Assembly (NCBI RefSeq): GCF_000633595.2
Contig: NZ_JIBU02000015.1
Location: 1 to 60,210 of the forward strand
From: Clostridium drakei
Lineage (GTDB): Bacteria; Bacillota; Clostridia; Clostridiales; Clostridiaceae
DNA: 60,210 nt
Direction: 5' to 3'
In this document: positions 41,875-51,799 of the stretch, in pieces
How positions within the stretch are numbered: the first letter of the stretch is position 1
Layout of the letters: each line of letters starts with the position of its first letter
The notes under the pieces: generated by a model
What the model saw: the letters and a program-made list of their open reading frames with translations, nothing else
Database searches by the model: none
Told to the model about the DNA's origin: nothing
Program-made: the position numbers and the translations under genes

Positions 41875-43074
41875 TTACAACAATTTTACAAATATGCCAG
41901 CTATAACTACTGAAGCTATAGATACAGTGGTAAATCCACCAACCAACATTCTAGGAAGAATGATATCTAATATATAATTTTTTTCAGCATCAGTTTTACA
42001 TACTGATTTACATGCTTCATTAGTTAAAATATAATCTGCAGGGAAGCCAAACAATGCTGTTAAGGCACAGGCAAAACCCATTTCCTTGGTAAATCCCATA
42101 AATTTTCCAACAATCATTGACATTATAAACATTCCTAGTACACCTAATATGATTAATGTTATTAAAGGTAATATCATTTTTGAAAGTGCCTGAGGAGTAA
42201 CAGATGAAAGTCCAGAGAAAATATATGCCATTAATCCAGTTATAAGCCATCCAAAAACTCCAGCTTTAACTAGTGCAGTTTCCTCTAAGAAGCCTAGTTC
42301 GCAGAATGCAACACCAAAAATTAAGCATATTATATACTGATTTACAGCTTGATTAGTTAAGTTTGAAACAAAGTTTGCAAGTAGTGCAACTAACATAATC
42401 TTTAAAAGTATAATATATGTTGTCTGATATTTTTCAGGTAATGGAGGAATAAGTTTTTTTCTCTGAGTTTCCTCGTGTGCAACTGCAACTTCATTGCTGC
42501 TTTTCAATAAATCTTCATTAACCCCATTTTTTCTGAAGTCACTCAAAAGCCTGTTGCTTTCTTTTTTCAAACAATAAGAAGTGAGAGGATATCCTATAAA
42601 GCCATGCATTATATACATTGCTATAGGAAGTACGGCTAGATCCATCAAACCTTTTGCTTTAACAGCTTCTGACATTAGTAAAGCTGCTACAATTCCGCCT
42701 GTTAACGGAGGAGTTGCTGCTACAACAGTATGCCATCCAAATAAAGCTCTACCTATAGTCATAGTTAAAAGCATTATGCCACACACACCAGCTATAGATA
42801 CTGTAACTGATTTCCATTGATCAACTAACTTTCTTAAGCTCATTAATGTTCCAAGATGAACTAACAGTAAGCTCATAGCTACTGAAACAAAGCTTGGACC
42901 AAAGGATGCTTGTGCAACTATATCTTTAGGTAAGATTGTCCAAAAACCTATAATAAATAAAACTGCTGATACAAATACGGAAGGAATAAAAGCTTTTGTT
43001 TTATTAGATGCTATTTCTCCTATAACCATAATTAACATTACAACAAAAAAACATTGAATTACGTTAAATTTCAT
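41875..43074 (-). CDS. Integral membrane transporter, Na+/glutamate symporter (GltS)-like
   Basis: 399-residue protein with about 10-12 hydrophobic helices and an internal soluble loop at about 195-220 rich in Glu/Lys/Arg. Segments such as MSLLLVHLGTLMSLRKL and PPLTGGIVAALLMSEA resemble the glutamate:Na+ symporter superfamily, but the match is loose and the family assignment is uncertain. It is first in an operon with the M20 amidohydrolase. GGGGGC lies before the ATG on the minus strand. Probable role is import of the amidohydrolase substrate or export of its product. Confidence 0.6.
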   Translation of the reverse strand: MKFNVIQCFFVVMLIMVIGEIASNKTKAFIPSVFVSAVLFIIGFWTILPKDIVAQASFGPSFVSVAMSLLLVHLGTLMSLRKLVDQWKSVTVSIAGVCGIMLLTMTIGRALFGWHTVVAATPPLTGGIVAALLMSEAVKAKGLMDLAVLPIAMYIMHGFIGYPLTSYCLKKESNRLLSDFRKNGVNEDLLKSSNEVAVAHEETQRKKLIPPLPEKYQTTYIILLKIMLVALLANFVSNLTNQAVNQYIICLIFGVAFCELGFLEETALVKAGVFGWLITGLMAYIFSGLSSVTPQALSKMILPLITLIILGVLGMFIMSMIVGKFMGFTKEMGFACALTALFGFPADYILTNEACKSVCKTDAEKNYILDIILPRMLVGGFTTVSIASVVIAGIFVKLL

Positions 43075-44105
43075 TAAATTGCCCCCTTACTTATTTCTAA
43101 ATTTAATATCAAAAGTACAAGCTTGTATTTTTTACTAATGATAGGATTTATAAAAATGAATGTTAAAGCCCCATATTAACAAACGATTTTTAATAAATTA
43201 TTTATAGTATACATAACATTAGTAAAAATAATGCTTAAGTTAGAATAATGAAAATTAAATTATTTTTAAACGTTAAATGTGATAAAAATAATTTGATGAA
43301 TGAAAATAAGCTAGTAGTATATCTATAATATTGAAAAATTCACGATTTTTGAAACAAGATTTTATATTATGTCAAAAATATAAAAATAACATTAATTATT
43401 TCAAAAAATGAATATTAAATCATGAAATTATTCAATTTTTATTAAAAAAAGTATATTTTATATAAATAATTACATATTTACATGAAACTGATTTTGAAAA
43501 ATATAAATTAATGAATATTTTTATTCATATAATAGTCATTACTAATTGATATATTTATTTTAAAACGTTTTTATAAAAATTAATTTTCAAATAAACATAA
43601 TACTATGAAAAATTTGGGAAAATACTTCTGGAGTTTTATATAAATTTTAAATTATTAATGATAGAATTAATTCTATTTATAGGTGAGTTTATCTGAAAAA
43701 ACAAATAATCACTATATTTTATGAATGTTTTTTACTCAATTTGCAGGTTTTAGTCATTCATATGAAAATTTTATAATACTTTATTTGGAAAATTGTTAGA
43801 ATTATTTTACATAAATTATCTAATAATGTAAAACGGTTTGGTGAATAAAGCAATAATAGAATGAAAAATTATAGTAGAATTTCAAAAGTAAATGCTGAAA
43901 GTATATATTGAAACAATTATAGTATCAGTTTTATAGAAAAGCCTATTTATGATTATGAAGTTGTAAAGACAAATTAAAACTTAAATTTATTTACTATTAC
44001 AAAAAAATAATATAAAATAAAGTATAATGAACTTGATGTGTTAAAAAACTTAGAAAGTTTAATTACTATAAAAAAGTACGCTAAATAGACAGGGAGGAGT
44101 TACTT
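43075..44105. other. 1.03-kb AT-rich divergent intergenic region
   Basis: No ORF with a ribosome site, no strong hairpin and no copy of the repeats A-E was found. Composition is extremely AT-rich (well above the genes on either side). It must contain the promoters of the transporter/M20 operon and of the XRE-cupin regulator, but no single promoter stands out. It could be a regulatory or nucleoid-protein-bound region or decayed coding DNA. Confidence 0.6.
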
Positions 44106-44657
44106 TTGTTAGGACCTAAAATTAGAGAAATAAGACAAGAAAAAGGATTAACCTTAAATGAACTAGCTGATAAAACAGGACTTACAGCTAGCTATCTTTC
44201 TCAAATTGAAAGAAATATTATTGATCCTTCTCTTTCATCCTTAAGAAAGATTTCTTTGTCACTGGAAGTACCAATTTATACATTTTTAACTGATGAAAAG
44301 AAGCAAAGTGTGCTTATTAAAAGTGATAAAAGAAAAAAATTAGAGCTCCCCAATTCAAGTATTATATATGAATTTGTTACACCTATGGCATCGGATAAGG
44401 AAATAAATTCAAAAATGGAGATTATACACTTTCAATTGGAACCTTGCAGTTGGAGTAGTGATGAATTTATGATACATCCAGCAGATGAATGCATATTCAT
44501 AATTGAAGGTACCATAGAATTATATTTAGCACAAGAGAAGTATACTCTAAATAAAGGTGATAGTATTTATATACAGGAAAATATACCGCATAAATTTTAT
44601 AATCCAACGTCTAAAAGGATTATAGGAATTAGTAGTATGTGTCCGCCAATATATTGA
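44106..44657 (+). CDS. XRE family regulator with C-terminal cupin domain
   Basis: 183-residue regulator. Helix-turn-helix at about 5-60 (IREIRQEKGLTLNELADKTG, TASYLSQIERN), cupin-2 domain at about 100-180 (HFQLEPCSWSSDE, ADECIFIIEGTIELYL, GDSIYIQENIPHKF). TTG start behind GGGAGGAG. This architecture (PuuR-like) often controls uptake or catabolism of small amino compounds, with the cupin sensing the effector. It lies between the M20/transporter operon and the aminotransferase and may regulate both. Similar in layout to the regulator at 51187. Confidence 0.88.
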   Translation: MLGPKIREIRQEKGLTLNELADKTGLTASYLSQIERNIIDPSLSSLRKISLSLEVPIYTFLTDEKKQSVLIKSDKRKKLELPNSSIIYEFVTPMASDKEINSKMEIIHFQLEPCSWSSDEFMIHPADECIFIIEGTIELYLAQEKYTLNKGDSIYIQENIPHKFYNPTSKRIIGISSMCPPIY

Positions 44658-44664
44658 TTAAAAG

Positions 44665-44697
44665 CTGTATTCTTGAAAAAGAGTACAGTTTTTTTAT
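44665..44697 (+). terminator. Intrinsic terminator after the XRE-cupin gene
   Basis: CTGTATTCTT (44665-44674) pairs with AAGAGTACAG (44679-44688), followed by a run of T. Confidence 0.75.
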
Positions 44698-44839
44698 TTT
44701 TATAGAAAGTAAGTATAACTTAAAAATTTAATAAATACTTGAAAGTCTACTCAGCATATAATAGAATAGTTAGTAAATGGCTATTAAGTAATACTTAAAA
44801 AAATAACAAATAATTAATATTTTTTTAGGAGGGGGTACT

Positions 44840-46192
44840 ATGGGGGCAAATATAGAAAATTGTAAGAATATTGTGAAACAAGATAATGAAGTAGTTGGGG
44901 CTGCTTGTAGAGTTCCTTATTATCCATTGGTTATAAAGCGTGGCAGGGGAGCAATAATTGAAGATGAGGATGGCAATGAGTATATAGATATGTTGTCAAG
45001 TGCAGCAGCAACTAATATAGGGCACTGTCATCCAAAGGTTGTAGAGGCTATAACGGAACAAGCTAAGGAAATTATACATTATACTCCAGTTTACACATAT
45101 CACGAGTCTCTTGTTGAGTTGGCTAAAGAATTAACAGAAATCACACCTGGAAATTTTAAAAAGAAGGTTATATTTGGTCTTACAGGTTCTGATTCCAATG
45201 ATGGGATGATAAAATTGGCTAGAGCTTATACAGGTAGAAGTAAAATAATTTCCTTTGTTGGAGCATATCATGGTTCTACTTATGGAGCTCTTTCAATTTC
45301 TGCTATAAGTTTGAATATGCGTCGTAAGATTGGACCATTAGTTTCTGATGTTCACTATATAAATTATCCTCATTGTTATCGCTGCAAATTTGGTAAGAAG
45401 GAAGAAAGCTGTAATTTAGAATGTATTGAAGAATTGGAGGAAAGCTTCAAAAATTATATACCTGAAGAAGAAGTAGCAGTAGTAGTAATGGAGGCTATAC
45501 AAGGAGATGCAGGACTTATTGTGCCGCCTCGAAAGTATGTTGAAAAGTTATATAGCATATGTAAAGATAAAGGAATTTTGTTTGCCGTTGATGAAGTGCA
45601 GCAAGGCTTTGGAAGAACAGGGAAGTGGTTTGGTATAGAAAATTTTAATGTGGAACCAGACATAATAGTTGTTGGAAAATCAATAGCATCTGGAATGCCA
45701 ATGAGTGCAATTATAGCAAGAGCAGAAATTATGGAAAGCTTAGGTCCTCCTGCACATACTTTTACAACTATGGGGAATCCAATATGTTGCAAAGCAGCAC
45801 TTGCAACAATTAAGGTTATAAAAGAAGAGGGACTTCTGGAATATAGCACAAAGTTAGGCGAGTATACCAAGGAATGTTTTAACAAAATGAAGAACAAGTA
45901 TCCTTTAATTGGAGATGTGAGAGGCATTGGTCTAAATATTGGGGTTGATTTAGTCAAAAATATAAATACAAAAGAGAGAGATAAAGAAGCAGCTGCAAAG
46001 ATTTGTTACAGATGTTGGGAAAAGGGTGTATTGCTTACTTTCTTTGCAAATAATGTGCTTCGTGTTCAACCGCCTCTTGTAATAACCAGAGAACAAATGG
46101 ATAAAGCACTTGATATTATTGAAGCTTCAATAGTTGAATATTTAAGAGGCGATATTCCAGATGAGGTACTTGAAGTAGCTAAAGGCTGGTAG
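44840..46192 (+). CDS. Class III PLP-dependent aminotransferase (GABA aminotransferase-like; possible amino acid racemase)
   Basis: 450-residue fold-type I PLP enzyme. Visible: EDEDGNEYIDMLSSAAATN, GSDSNDGMIKLARAYTGRSK at the cofactor phosphate site, AYHGSTYGALS, EAIQGDAGLIVPP, DEVQQGFGRTGK and the PLP lysine in VVGKSIASGMPMSA. The insert PHCYRCKFGKKEESC with four Cys is typical of the branch that includes 4-aminobutyrate aminotransferases and isoleucine 2-epimerase/broad amino acid racemases, so transamination is not certain. GGAGGGGG before the ATG. Monocistronic; context suggests amino acid catabolism. Confidence 0.82.
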   Translation: MGANIENCKNIVKQDNEVVGAACRVPYYPLVIKRGRGAIIEDEDGNEYIDMLSSAAATNIGHCHPKVVEAITEQAKEIIHYTPVYTYHESLVELAKELTEITPGNFKKKVIFGLTGSDSNDGMIKLARAYTGRSKIISFVGAYHGSTYGALSISAISLNMRRKIGPLVSDVHYINYPHCYRCKFGKKEESCNLECIEELEESFKNYIPEEEVAVVVMEAIQGDAGLIVPPRKYVEKLYSICKDKGILFAVDEVQQGFGRTGKWFGIENFNVEPDIIVVGKSIASGMPMSAIIARAEIMESLGPPAHTFTTMGNPICCKAALATIKVIKEEGLLEYSTKLGEYTKECFNKMKNKYPLIGDVRGIGLNIGVDLVKNINTKERDKEAAAKICYRCWEKGVLLTFFANNVLRVQPPLVITREQMDKALDIIEASIVEYLRGDIPDEVLEVAKGW

Positions 46193-46219
46193 AAAGATTA
46201 GAAATGCTTAATTTTATCC

Positions 46220-46248
46220 TTGACATATTTAAAATTATAAATTAGAAT
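46220..46248 (+). promoter_or_regulatory. Sigma-A promoter of carAB
   Basis: TTGACA (46220-46225), 17-nt spacer, TAGAAT (46243-46248). Start near 46255, giving a 265-nt leader. Confidence 0.75.
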
Positions 46249-46285
46249 TATGAGTGAAAAAGAATTAGAGTAAAAAAATACACTT

Positions 46286-46432
46286 TAAATTGGTCCAGAG
46301 AGGCCAGAAAGAGGTATAATAATGTGTTTTTATTGTGCAGAAAAAAATTGGATAAATTTATATTTAAATAGTATGTATAAGGGTAATAGGGAGATTGTAT
46401 TTTAGTGTGTAATCTTTTTATTGCCCTTTTTG
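46286..46432 (+). promoter_or_regulatory. PyrR-binding site and attenuator of carAB
   Basis: TGGTCCAGAGAGGCCA (46291-46306) fits the PyrR-binding hairpin with its TCCnGnGAGG core. Downstream, AAGGGTAATAGGGAGATT (46379-46396) pairs with 46411-46428, followed by T residues: an intrinsic terminator ahead of carA. In Firmicutes, PyrR with UMP binds the first hairpin and favours the terminator. pyrR itself is not in the window. Confidence 0.8.
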
Positions 46433-46519
46433 TTTAAAAGGGGTTGTAAGGCCTTCACCAAAGAATATTTTATTCAAAAGTGTATTTTTACGAGACAAAA
46501 ATTAAGGGAGGTCTATTAT

Positions 46520-47569
46520 ATGAAAGCAAAGCTTATATTAGAAAATGGAACAACATTTTATGGTAGCGCATTTGGATGCTTAAAGGATAGTGTTGGAGAA
46601 GTTGTATTTAATACTGGAATGACAGGATATCAAGAAATTCTTACAGATCCATCTTATTATGGTCAAATTGTAACAATGACATATCCGCTTATAGGTAACT
46701 ATGGTATAAATTTAGAAGATATGGAATCTAAAACACCAAAGGTTAAGGGGTTTATAGTTAGAGAAAAATGCAATGCTTCAAGCAATTTTAGATCTGAATT
46801 AGAATTAGAGGATTATTTAAAACAAAATAATATTATAGGGTTAGAAGGAATAGATACAAGAGCTTTAACTAAAATTTTAAGAGATAGTGGAACTATGAAA
46901 GGCATAATTACACTAGAAGATGTTGAATATGGTGAAATTAAAAGCAAGATAAAAGCTTTTTCTAATAAGGGAGCGGTTCAAAGTGTAACTGTTAAAGAAA
47001 AGTATGTAATAGAAGGAAAAGGCAAGCATGTTGCTATTATGGATTTTGGAATAAAGCAAAATATAGTGAGATCCTTTGTAAAAAGAGGCTGTAAAGTAAC
47101 GGTTTTACCTTCCAATACAAAGGCAGAAGAAATTTTAAAATTAAATCCTGATTTGATTTTTCTATCTAATGGACCTGGAGACCCTCAGGATTTAAAAGAT
47201 GTTATAGAAAATATAAAGCAGCTTGTAGGCAAAAAGCCAATTGTAGGAATATGTTTAGGACATCAACTTTTAGCTTTAAGCTTTGGTGGAAAAACAGGCA
47301 AGCTTAAATTTGGACATAGAGGCTGTAATCATCCAGTTAAGGATTTAGAAGAAAATAAAGTTCATATAACTTCTCAAAATCATGGGTATTATGTAGACAT
47401 GCTTCCAGAAGATATGGAAGTAACTCATATAAGTGTTAATGATGGAACTATAGAAGGAATGAAACACAAAAGCTTACGTATATTCTCAGTACAATTCCAT
47501 CCAGAAGCATGTCCAGGACCTAAGGACAGCGATTATATATTTGATAGATTTATGAAGTACGCAGAATAA
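46520..47569 (+). CDS. carA: Carbamoyl-phosphate synthase small subunit
   Basis: 349-residue glutaminase subunit that supplies ammonia for carbamoyl phosphate. N-terminal CPSase domain (AKLILENGTTFYGSAFG, VVFNTGMTGYQEILTDPSYY), then a class I glutamine amidotransferase with nucleophile Cys in GICLGHQLLAL and the His/Glu pair in VQFHPEACPGP. ATG 46520 follows GGGAGG; the ORF is open from 46421 without a ribosome site. Operon with carB. The PyrR attenuator in the leader ties it to pyrimidine synthesis. Confidence 0.97.
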   Translation: MKAKLILENGTTFYGSAFGCLKDSVGEVVFNTGMTGYQEILTDPSYYGQIVTMTYPLIGNYGINLEDMESKTPKVKGFIVREKCNASSNFRSELELEDYLKQNNIIGLEGIDTRALTKILRDSGTMKGIITLEDVEYGEIKSKIKAFSNKGAVQSVTVKEKYVIEGKGKHVAIMDFGIKQNIVRSFVKRGCKVTVLPSNTKAEEILKLNPDLIFLSNGPGDPQDLKDVIENIKQLVGKKPIVGICLGHQLLALSFGGKTGKLKFGHRGCNHPVKDLEENKVHITSQNHGYYVDMLPEDMEVTHISVNDGTIEGMKHKSLRIFSVQFHPEACPGPKDSDYIFDRFMKYAE

Positions 47570-47615
47570 AAAGTATAGGTAGTATTTAAATACGTAATTT
47601 TGGGAGGTAGCAGAT

Positions 47616-50600
47616 ATGCCATTAAATAAAAATATAAAAAAAGTTTTAGTTATAGGTTCAGGTCCAATAGTTATAGGACAAGCAGCGGAATTTGACTATT
47701 CTGGAACTCAAGCTTGTGAAGCATTGAAGGAAGAAGGAATAGAGGTTGTATTAATAAACAGTAATCCAGCTACGATAATGACAGATAAGGAAACAGCGGA
47801 TAAAGTTTATTTAGAGCCATTAACATTGGAATTTGTGGAAAAGGTTATAAAAGAAGAAAGACCAGACAGTTTGCTTGCAGGTATGGGAGGACAGACAGGA
47901 TTAAATTTAGCAGTAGAACTTTATGATAAAGGAATACTTGATAAATATAATGTAAAGGTAATTGGTACATCCATAGAATCAATAAAAGAGGGTGAAGATA
48001 GAGAACTCTTTAGAAATATGATGAATAGAATAGGTCAGCCAGTTATTCAAAGTGAAATAATAACTGATATGGAAAGCGGTATGGCTTTTGCAAGTAAAAT
48101 AGGATATCCAGTTATAGTTAGACCAGCCTATACTTTAGGCGGTACTGGCGGTGGAATAGCAGAAAATGAAGAAGAATTAGAAGAAATATTAGAATCTGGA
48201 CTTCAATTGAGCTCTATAGGTCAAGTACTTCTTGAAAAAAGTGTTAAAGGATGGAAGGAAATAGAGTATGAAGTAATGAGAGACAGCTTTGGAAACTGCA
48301 TTACAGTATGTAACATGGAAAATATAGATCCAGTAGGTATTCATACAGGTGACAGTATAGTAGTAGCGCCAAGTCAAACTCTATCAGATAAAGAATATCA
48401 GATGCTTAGATCTGCATCTATAGATATAATAAATGCTGTAGGTATAGAAGGTGGATGTAATGTTCAGCTTGCACTTAATCCACATTCCTTTGAATATGCA
48501 GTAATAGAAATAAATCCAAGAGTAAGCCGTTCTTCAGCACTAGCTTCCAAGGCAACTGGTTATCCAATAGCTAAAGTAGCAGCAAAGATAGCTTTAGGAT
48601 ATGGGTTGGATGAAATATTAAATGCAGTTACTCAAATGACATATGCTTGCTTTGAACCATCGCTAGATTATGTAGTAGTTAAAATTCCAAAGTGGCCTTT
48701 TGACAAATTCCAGGGAGCAGATAGAGTGCTTGGAACTAAAATGATGGCTACTGGTGAAATTATGGCTATAGGAAGCAATTTTGAAGCAGCATTTTTAAAG
48801 GGAATAAGATCCTTAGAAATAGGAAAATACTCATTGGATCATAAAAAATTTAAAGAATTTAGCATGTCAGAACTAAAGGAAAGAGTTATGTCGCCTGATG
48901 ATGAAAGAATATTTGCCTTAGCAGAAATGCTTAGACGTGAATATAGGGTAGATATGATTGTTCAAATAACAGGTATAGATAAATTCTTTATTGAAAAATT
49001 TAAATGGATCGTTGAAGAAGAACAAAGATTAAAGCTTAGTAAAATAGGTGATTTGGATAAAGAATGGTTTCACAAATTAAAGAAAAAAGGCTTTTCTGAT
49101 AAGGGCATAGCAGATATGCTTAAAGTAAGCCCAGATGATATATATAAACTTAGAAGTGTATGGGGAATAAAACCAGTTTATAAAATGGTAGATACTTGTG
49201 GGGGAGAGTTTGAAGCTCGATCACCATATTATTATTCAACTTATGACACTTATGATGAAGTAAAAGTTTCCTATGAAAAGAAGGTAATGGTTATAGGATC
49301 AGGACCAATAAGAATAGGACAGGGTATAGAATTTGATTATGCTTCAGTACACTGTGTAATGGCACTTAAAAAGTTAGGAATAGAAACAATAATAGTAAAT
49401 AATAACCCTGAAACTGTTAGTACAGATTTTAATGTGTCTGATAAGCTATACTTTGAACCACTTACAGAAGAAGATGTTTTAAATATAATAGAAAAGGAAA
49501 ATCCAAATGGTGTAATTCTACAGTTCGGTGGACAAACAGCTATTAAGCTTGCCAAGTTTTTAAAGGAAAAGAATATACTAACTCTTGGAACTACTGCAGA
49601 TCAAATAGATATGGCAGAGGATAGAGAAAGATTTGATGAATTACTTGAGAAGTTAGGAATATCAAGACCTAAGGGAAAGGGAATTTGGAACACTGAAGAA
49701 GGATTAGAAGAAGCTAAAAAATTAGGATTCCCTGTACTTGTAAGACCTTCCTATGTAATTGGGGGTCAGGGTATGGAAATAACTCATGATGAAAAAGAGC
49801 TCGTATACTATTTATCAAGTGCTTTTGAAAAAGATAAGAAAAATCCAATACTTATTGATAAATATTTAATGGGAAGAGAAATAGAAGTAGACGCTATATC
49901 AGATGGTAAAGATGTATTAATACCAGGTGTAATGGAACATTTGGAGAGAGCAGGAGTTCATTCTGGAGATAGTATAACTATGTATCCAAGTCAAAATATA
50001 ACTGCTGAAATGAAAGAAAAAATACTTGATTATACTAAAAAAATTGCTTTGGAAATAGGCATTAAGGGTATGATAAATATACAATTTATAGAATTCGAAG
50101 GAAATCTTTATGTAATAGAAGTTAACCCTAGGGCATCAAGAACTGTACCATATATAAGTAAGGTAAGTAAAGTTCCTATAGTGGATTTGGCAACTAGAGT
50201 AATGCTTGGAGAACAATTGAAGGATTTAGGTTATGGTGTGGATATTTATAAGGAACCAGAAATTATATCTGTAAAGGTTCCAGTATTTTCAACTCAAAAA
50301 CTTCCAAATGTTGAAGTTTGTTTAGGACCTGAAATGAGATCTACAGGAGAGGTTTTAGGAGTTGGAAGGACAATAGAAGAGGCTTTATATAAAGGGTTTG
50401 AGGCAGCTAATATGCTTGCTAAAGAAGAAAAGATTACTGTACTTGCTACTATAAATGATCATGATAAGAAGGAGTTCTTAGCCATAGCAAAAGAAATGCA
50501 TAAATTAGGAATTAAATTTGTAGCAACTAAAAATACAGCAAAACTTTTGAGAAATGCAGGTTTAAAGGTTAGAGAAGTTAGAAAGCTTTCAGAACAGCAT

Positions 50601-50822
50601 CCTAATATAATAGATGCTGTAAAAAGCGGAGAAGTGGATTTAGTAGTAAATACTCCAACTAAAGGAAATGATTCAAAAAGAGACGGATTCCATATAAGAA
50701 GAGCTGCTATTGAAAGGAATATAGGAGTAGTAACAGCGTTAGATACTCTTAAAGCAATGGTAGATGTTAAAATCAAAGGAATAAAAGATGAAAACCTAGA
50801 AGTATTTGATTTAGCAAAATAA
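47616..50822 (+). CDS. carB: Carbamoyl-phosphate synthase large subunit
   Basis: 1068-residue ATP-dependent synthetase of normal length. Two homologous halves, each an ATP-grasp unit: the first begins [20 protein letters not shown], the second [20 protein letters not shown] at about residue 555. [19 protein letters not shown] and [15 protein letters not shown] are the glycine-rich ATP loops. The C-terminal allosteric MGS-like domain (about 930-1068) contains [17 protein letters not shown] and [10 protein letters not shown]. Follows carA after 46 nt with GGGAGG. A strong terminator follows. Confidence 0.97.
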   Translation: MPLNKNIKKVLVIGSGPIVIGQAAEFDYSGTQACEALKEEGIEVVLINSNPATIMTDKETADKVYLEPLTLEFVEKVIKEERPDSLLAGMGGQTGLNLAVELYDKGILDKYNVKVIGTSIESIKEGEDRELFRNMMNRIGQPVIQSEIITDMESGMAFASKIGYPVIVRPAYTLGGTGGGIAENEEELEEILESGLQLSSIGQVLLEKSVKGWKEIEYEVMRDSFGNCITVCNMENIDPVGIHTGDSIVVAPSQTLSDKEYQMLRSASIDIINAVGIEGGCNVQLALNPHSFEYAVIEINPRVSRSSALASKATGYPIAKVAAKIALGYGLDEILNAVTQMTYACFEPSLDYVVVKIPKWPFDKFQGADRVLGTKMMATGEIMAIGSNFEAAFLKGIRSLEIGKYSLDHKKFKEFSMSELKERVMSPDDERIFALAEMLRREYRVDMIVQITGIDKFFIEKFKWIVEEEQRLKLSKIGDLDKEWFHKLKKKGFSDKGIADMLKVSPDDIYKLRSVWGIKPVYKMVDTCGGEFEARSPYYYSTYDTYDEVKVSYEKKVMVIGSGPIRIGQGIEFDYASVHCVMALKKLGIETIIVNNNPETVSTDFNVSDKLYFEPLTEEDVLNIIEKENPNGVILQFGGQTAIKLAKFLKEKNILTLGTTADQIDMAEDRERFDELLEKLGISRPKGKGIWNTEEGLEEAKKLGFPVLVRPSYVIGGQGMEITHDEKELVYYLSSAFEKDKKNPILIDKYLMGREIEVDAISDGKDVLIPGVMEHLERAGVHSGDSITMYPSQNITAEMKEKILDYTKKIALEIGIKGMINIQFIEFEGNLYVIEVNPRASRTVPYISKVSKVPIVDLATRVMLGEQLKDLGYGVDIYKEPEIISVKVPVFSTQKLPNVEVCLGPEMRSTGEVLGVGRTIEEALYKGFEAANMLAKEEKITVLATINDHDKKEFLAIAKEMHKLGIKFVATKNTAKLLRNAGLKVREVRKLSEQHPNIIDAVKSGEVDLVVNTPTKGNDSKRDGFHIRRAAIERNIGVVTALDTLKAMVDVKIKGIKDENLEVFDLAK

Positions 50823-50840
50823 GATTTAGTTTAATATGGA

Positions 50841-50875
50841 AAGTGATGATGGTTAAAACTATCATCACTTTTTTG
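50841..50875 (+). terminator. Intrinsic terminator of carAB
   Basis: AAGTGATGAT (50841-50850) pairs with ATCATCACTT (50861-50870), then TTTT. The following 310 nt to 51186 are AT-rich, with no gene seen; they hold the promoter of the next operon. Confidence 0.88.
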
Positions 50876-51186
50876 TATTATAGGATAAAGGAAAATTCTC
50901 CTATAAAAAAGTTATTATATGGTTTAGTTTGTGTGAAAATTTTATTTTTTAATTTCATATATATGAAATTAAAAGCAAAAAAATTTAATGTGAATAAATA
51001 TATATGTCATATACTTCTGTATATATTTATAAATATGAAATATTTTTTAATATATTAAAAAATATAGTAGACTTTTTAACAAATATATACTATAATATTA
51101 TTATAAATATTAAGAAAATTATGATATATAACAAGATTAAATTACATGTTTATTTTTTGTTTTTAATAAGGAAACGAGGCAAAGTT

Positions 51187-51759
51187 ATGACAGAAGATGT
51201 AGGTAAAAAAATAAAAGAACTTAGAACTAATAAAAATTTGACCTTAAAGGAATTAAGTGCGAAAACTAATTTATCTATTGGATTTTTATCACAATTGGAG
51301 AGAGGGCTTACAGCAGTAGCTATAGATTCTTTGAACAATATTGCAAAGGCTTTAGATGTTAATTTATCATACTTCATTAATGAATCAAATCACAATAAGA
51401 AAATTATACTTAGAAGTTATGAAAAAGAAGTATTTCAAGTAGAAAATAATCAATTCATACATTATCATTTAACTAATGATATAGAAAATAAAAATCTTCT
51501 ACCAAGATTAATAGAAATACTTCCAACCAGTAGTAAAGAACCGTTAACTTCATATCAACATGAAGGTGAGGAATTTGTTTATGTTTTAGAAGGGATTCTC
51601 ACACTGCTTATCAATAATGAACAGCAAGAATTGTTTCCTGGAGATAGTGCTCATTATGACTCAAATCTTGTTCATAATTGGGCAAATTACACAAGTAAAA
51701 CAGTTAAGCTGCTTACAGTACACACTCCGAATATGTTTAAAAAGGAAACTAAAGAATAG
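51187..51759 (+). CDS. XRE family regulator with C-terminal cupin domain
   Basis: 190-residue regulator, helix-turn-helix at about 8-62 (IKELRTNKNLTLKELSAKTN, SIGFLSQLERG) and cupin at about 105-185 (HEGEEFVYVLEGILTLLINN, FPGDSAHYDSNLVHNW). ATG 51187 with GAGG upstream is preferred; the frame is open from 51004, but that part is AT-rich and unlike protein. It lies 40 nt before the HypD activase gene on the same strand, so it is probably the operon regulator responding to hydroxyproline, proline or a related compound. Confidence 0.86.
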   Translation: MTEDVGKKIKELRTNKNLTLKELSAKTNLSIGFLSQLERGLTAVAIDSLNNIAKALDVNLSYFINESNHNKKIILRSYEKEVFQVENNQFIHYHLTNDIENKNLLPRLIEILPTSSKEPLTSYQHEGEEFVYVLEGILTLLINNEQQELFPGDSAHYDSNLVHNWANYTSKTVKLLTVHTPNMFKKETKE

Positions 51760-51799
51760 TTTTTTATAAAGTTAATGTAATATACTAGGGGGGATGGAT

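Noticed and set aside
45454-45957. 167-residue minus-strand ORF in the aminotransferase gene
   Set aside because: Opposite strand of a well-conserved enzyme and lacks a ribosome site.
50843-51186. Small ORF after carB and the long N-terminal extension of the XRE-cupin gene
   Set aside because: Both consist of AT-rich Tyr/Ile/Lys/Asn sequence, and the first overlaps the carAB terminator; the regulator fold begins at 51187 with its own ribosome site.
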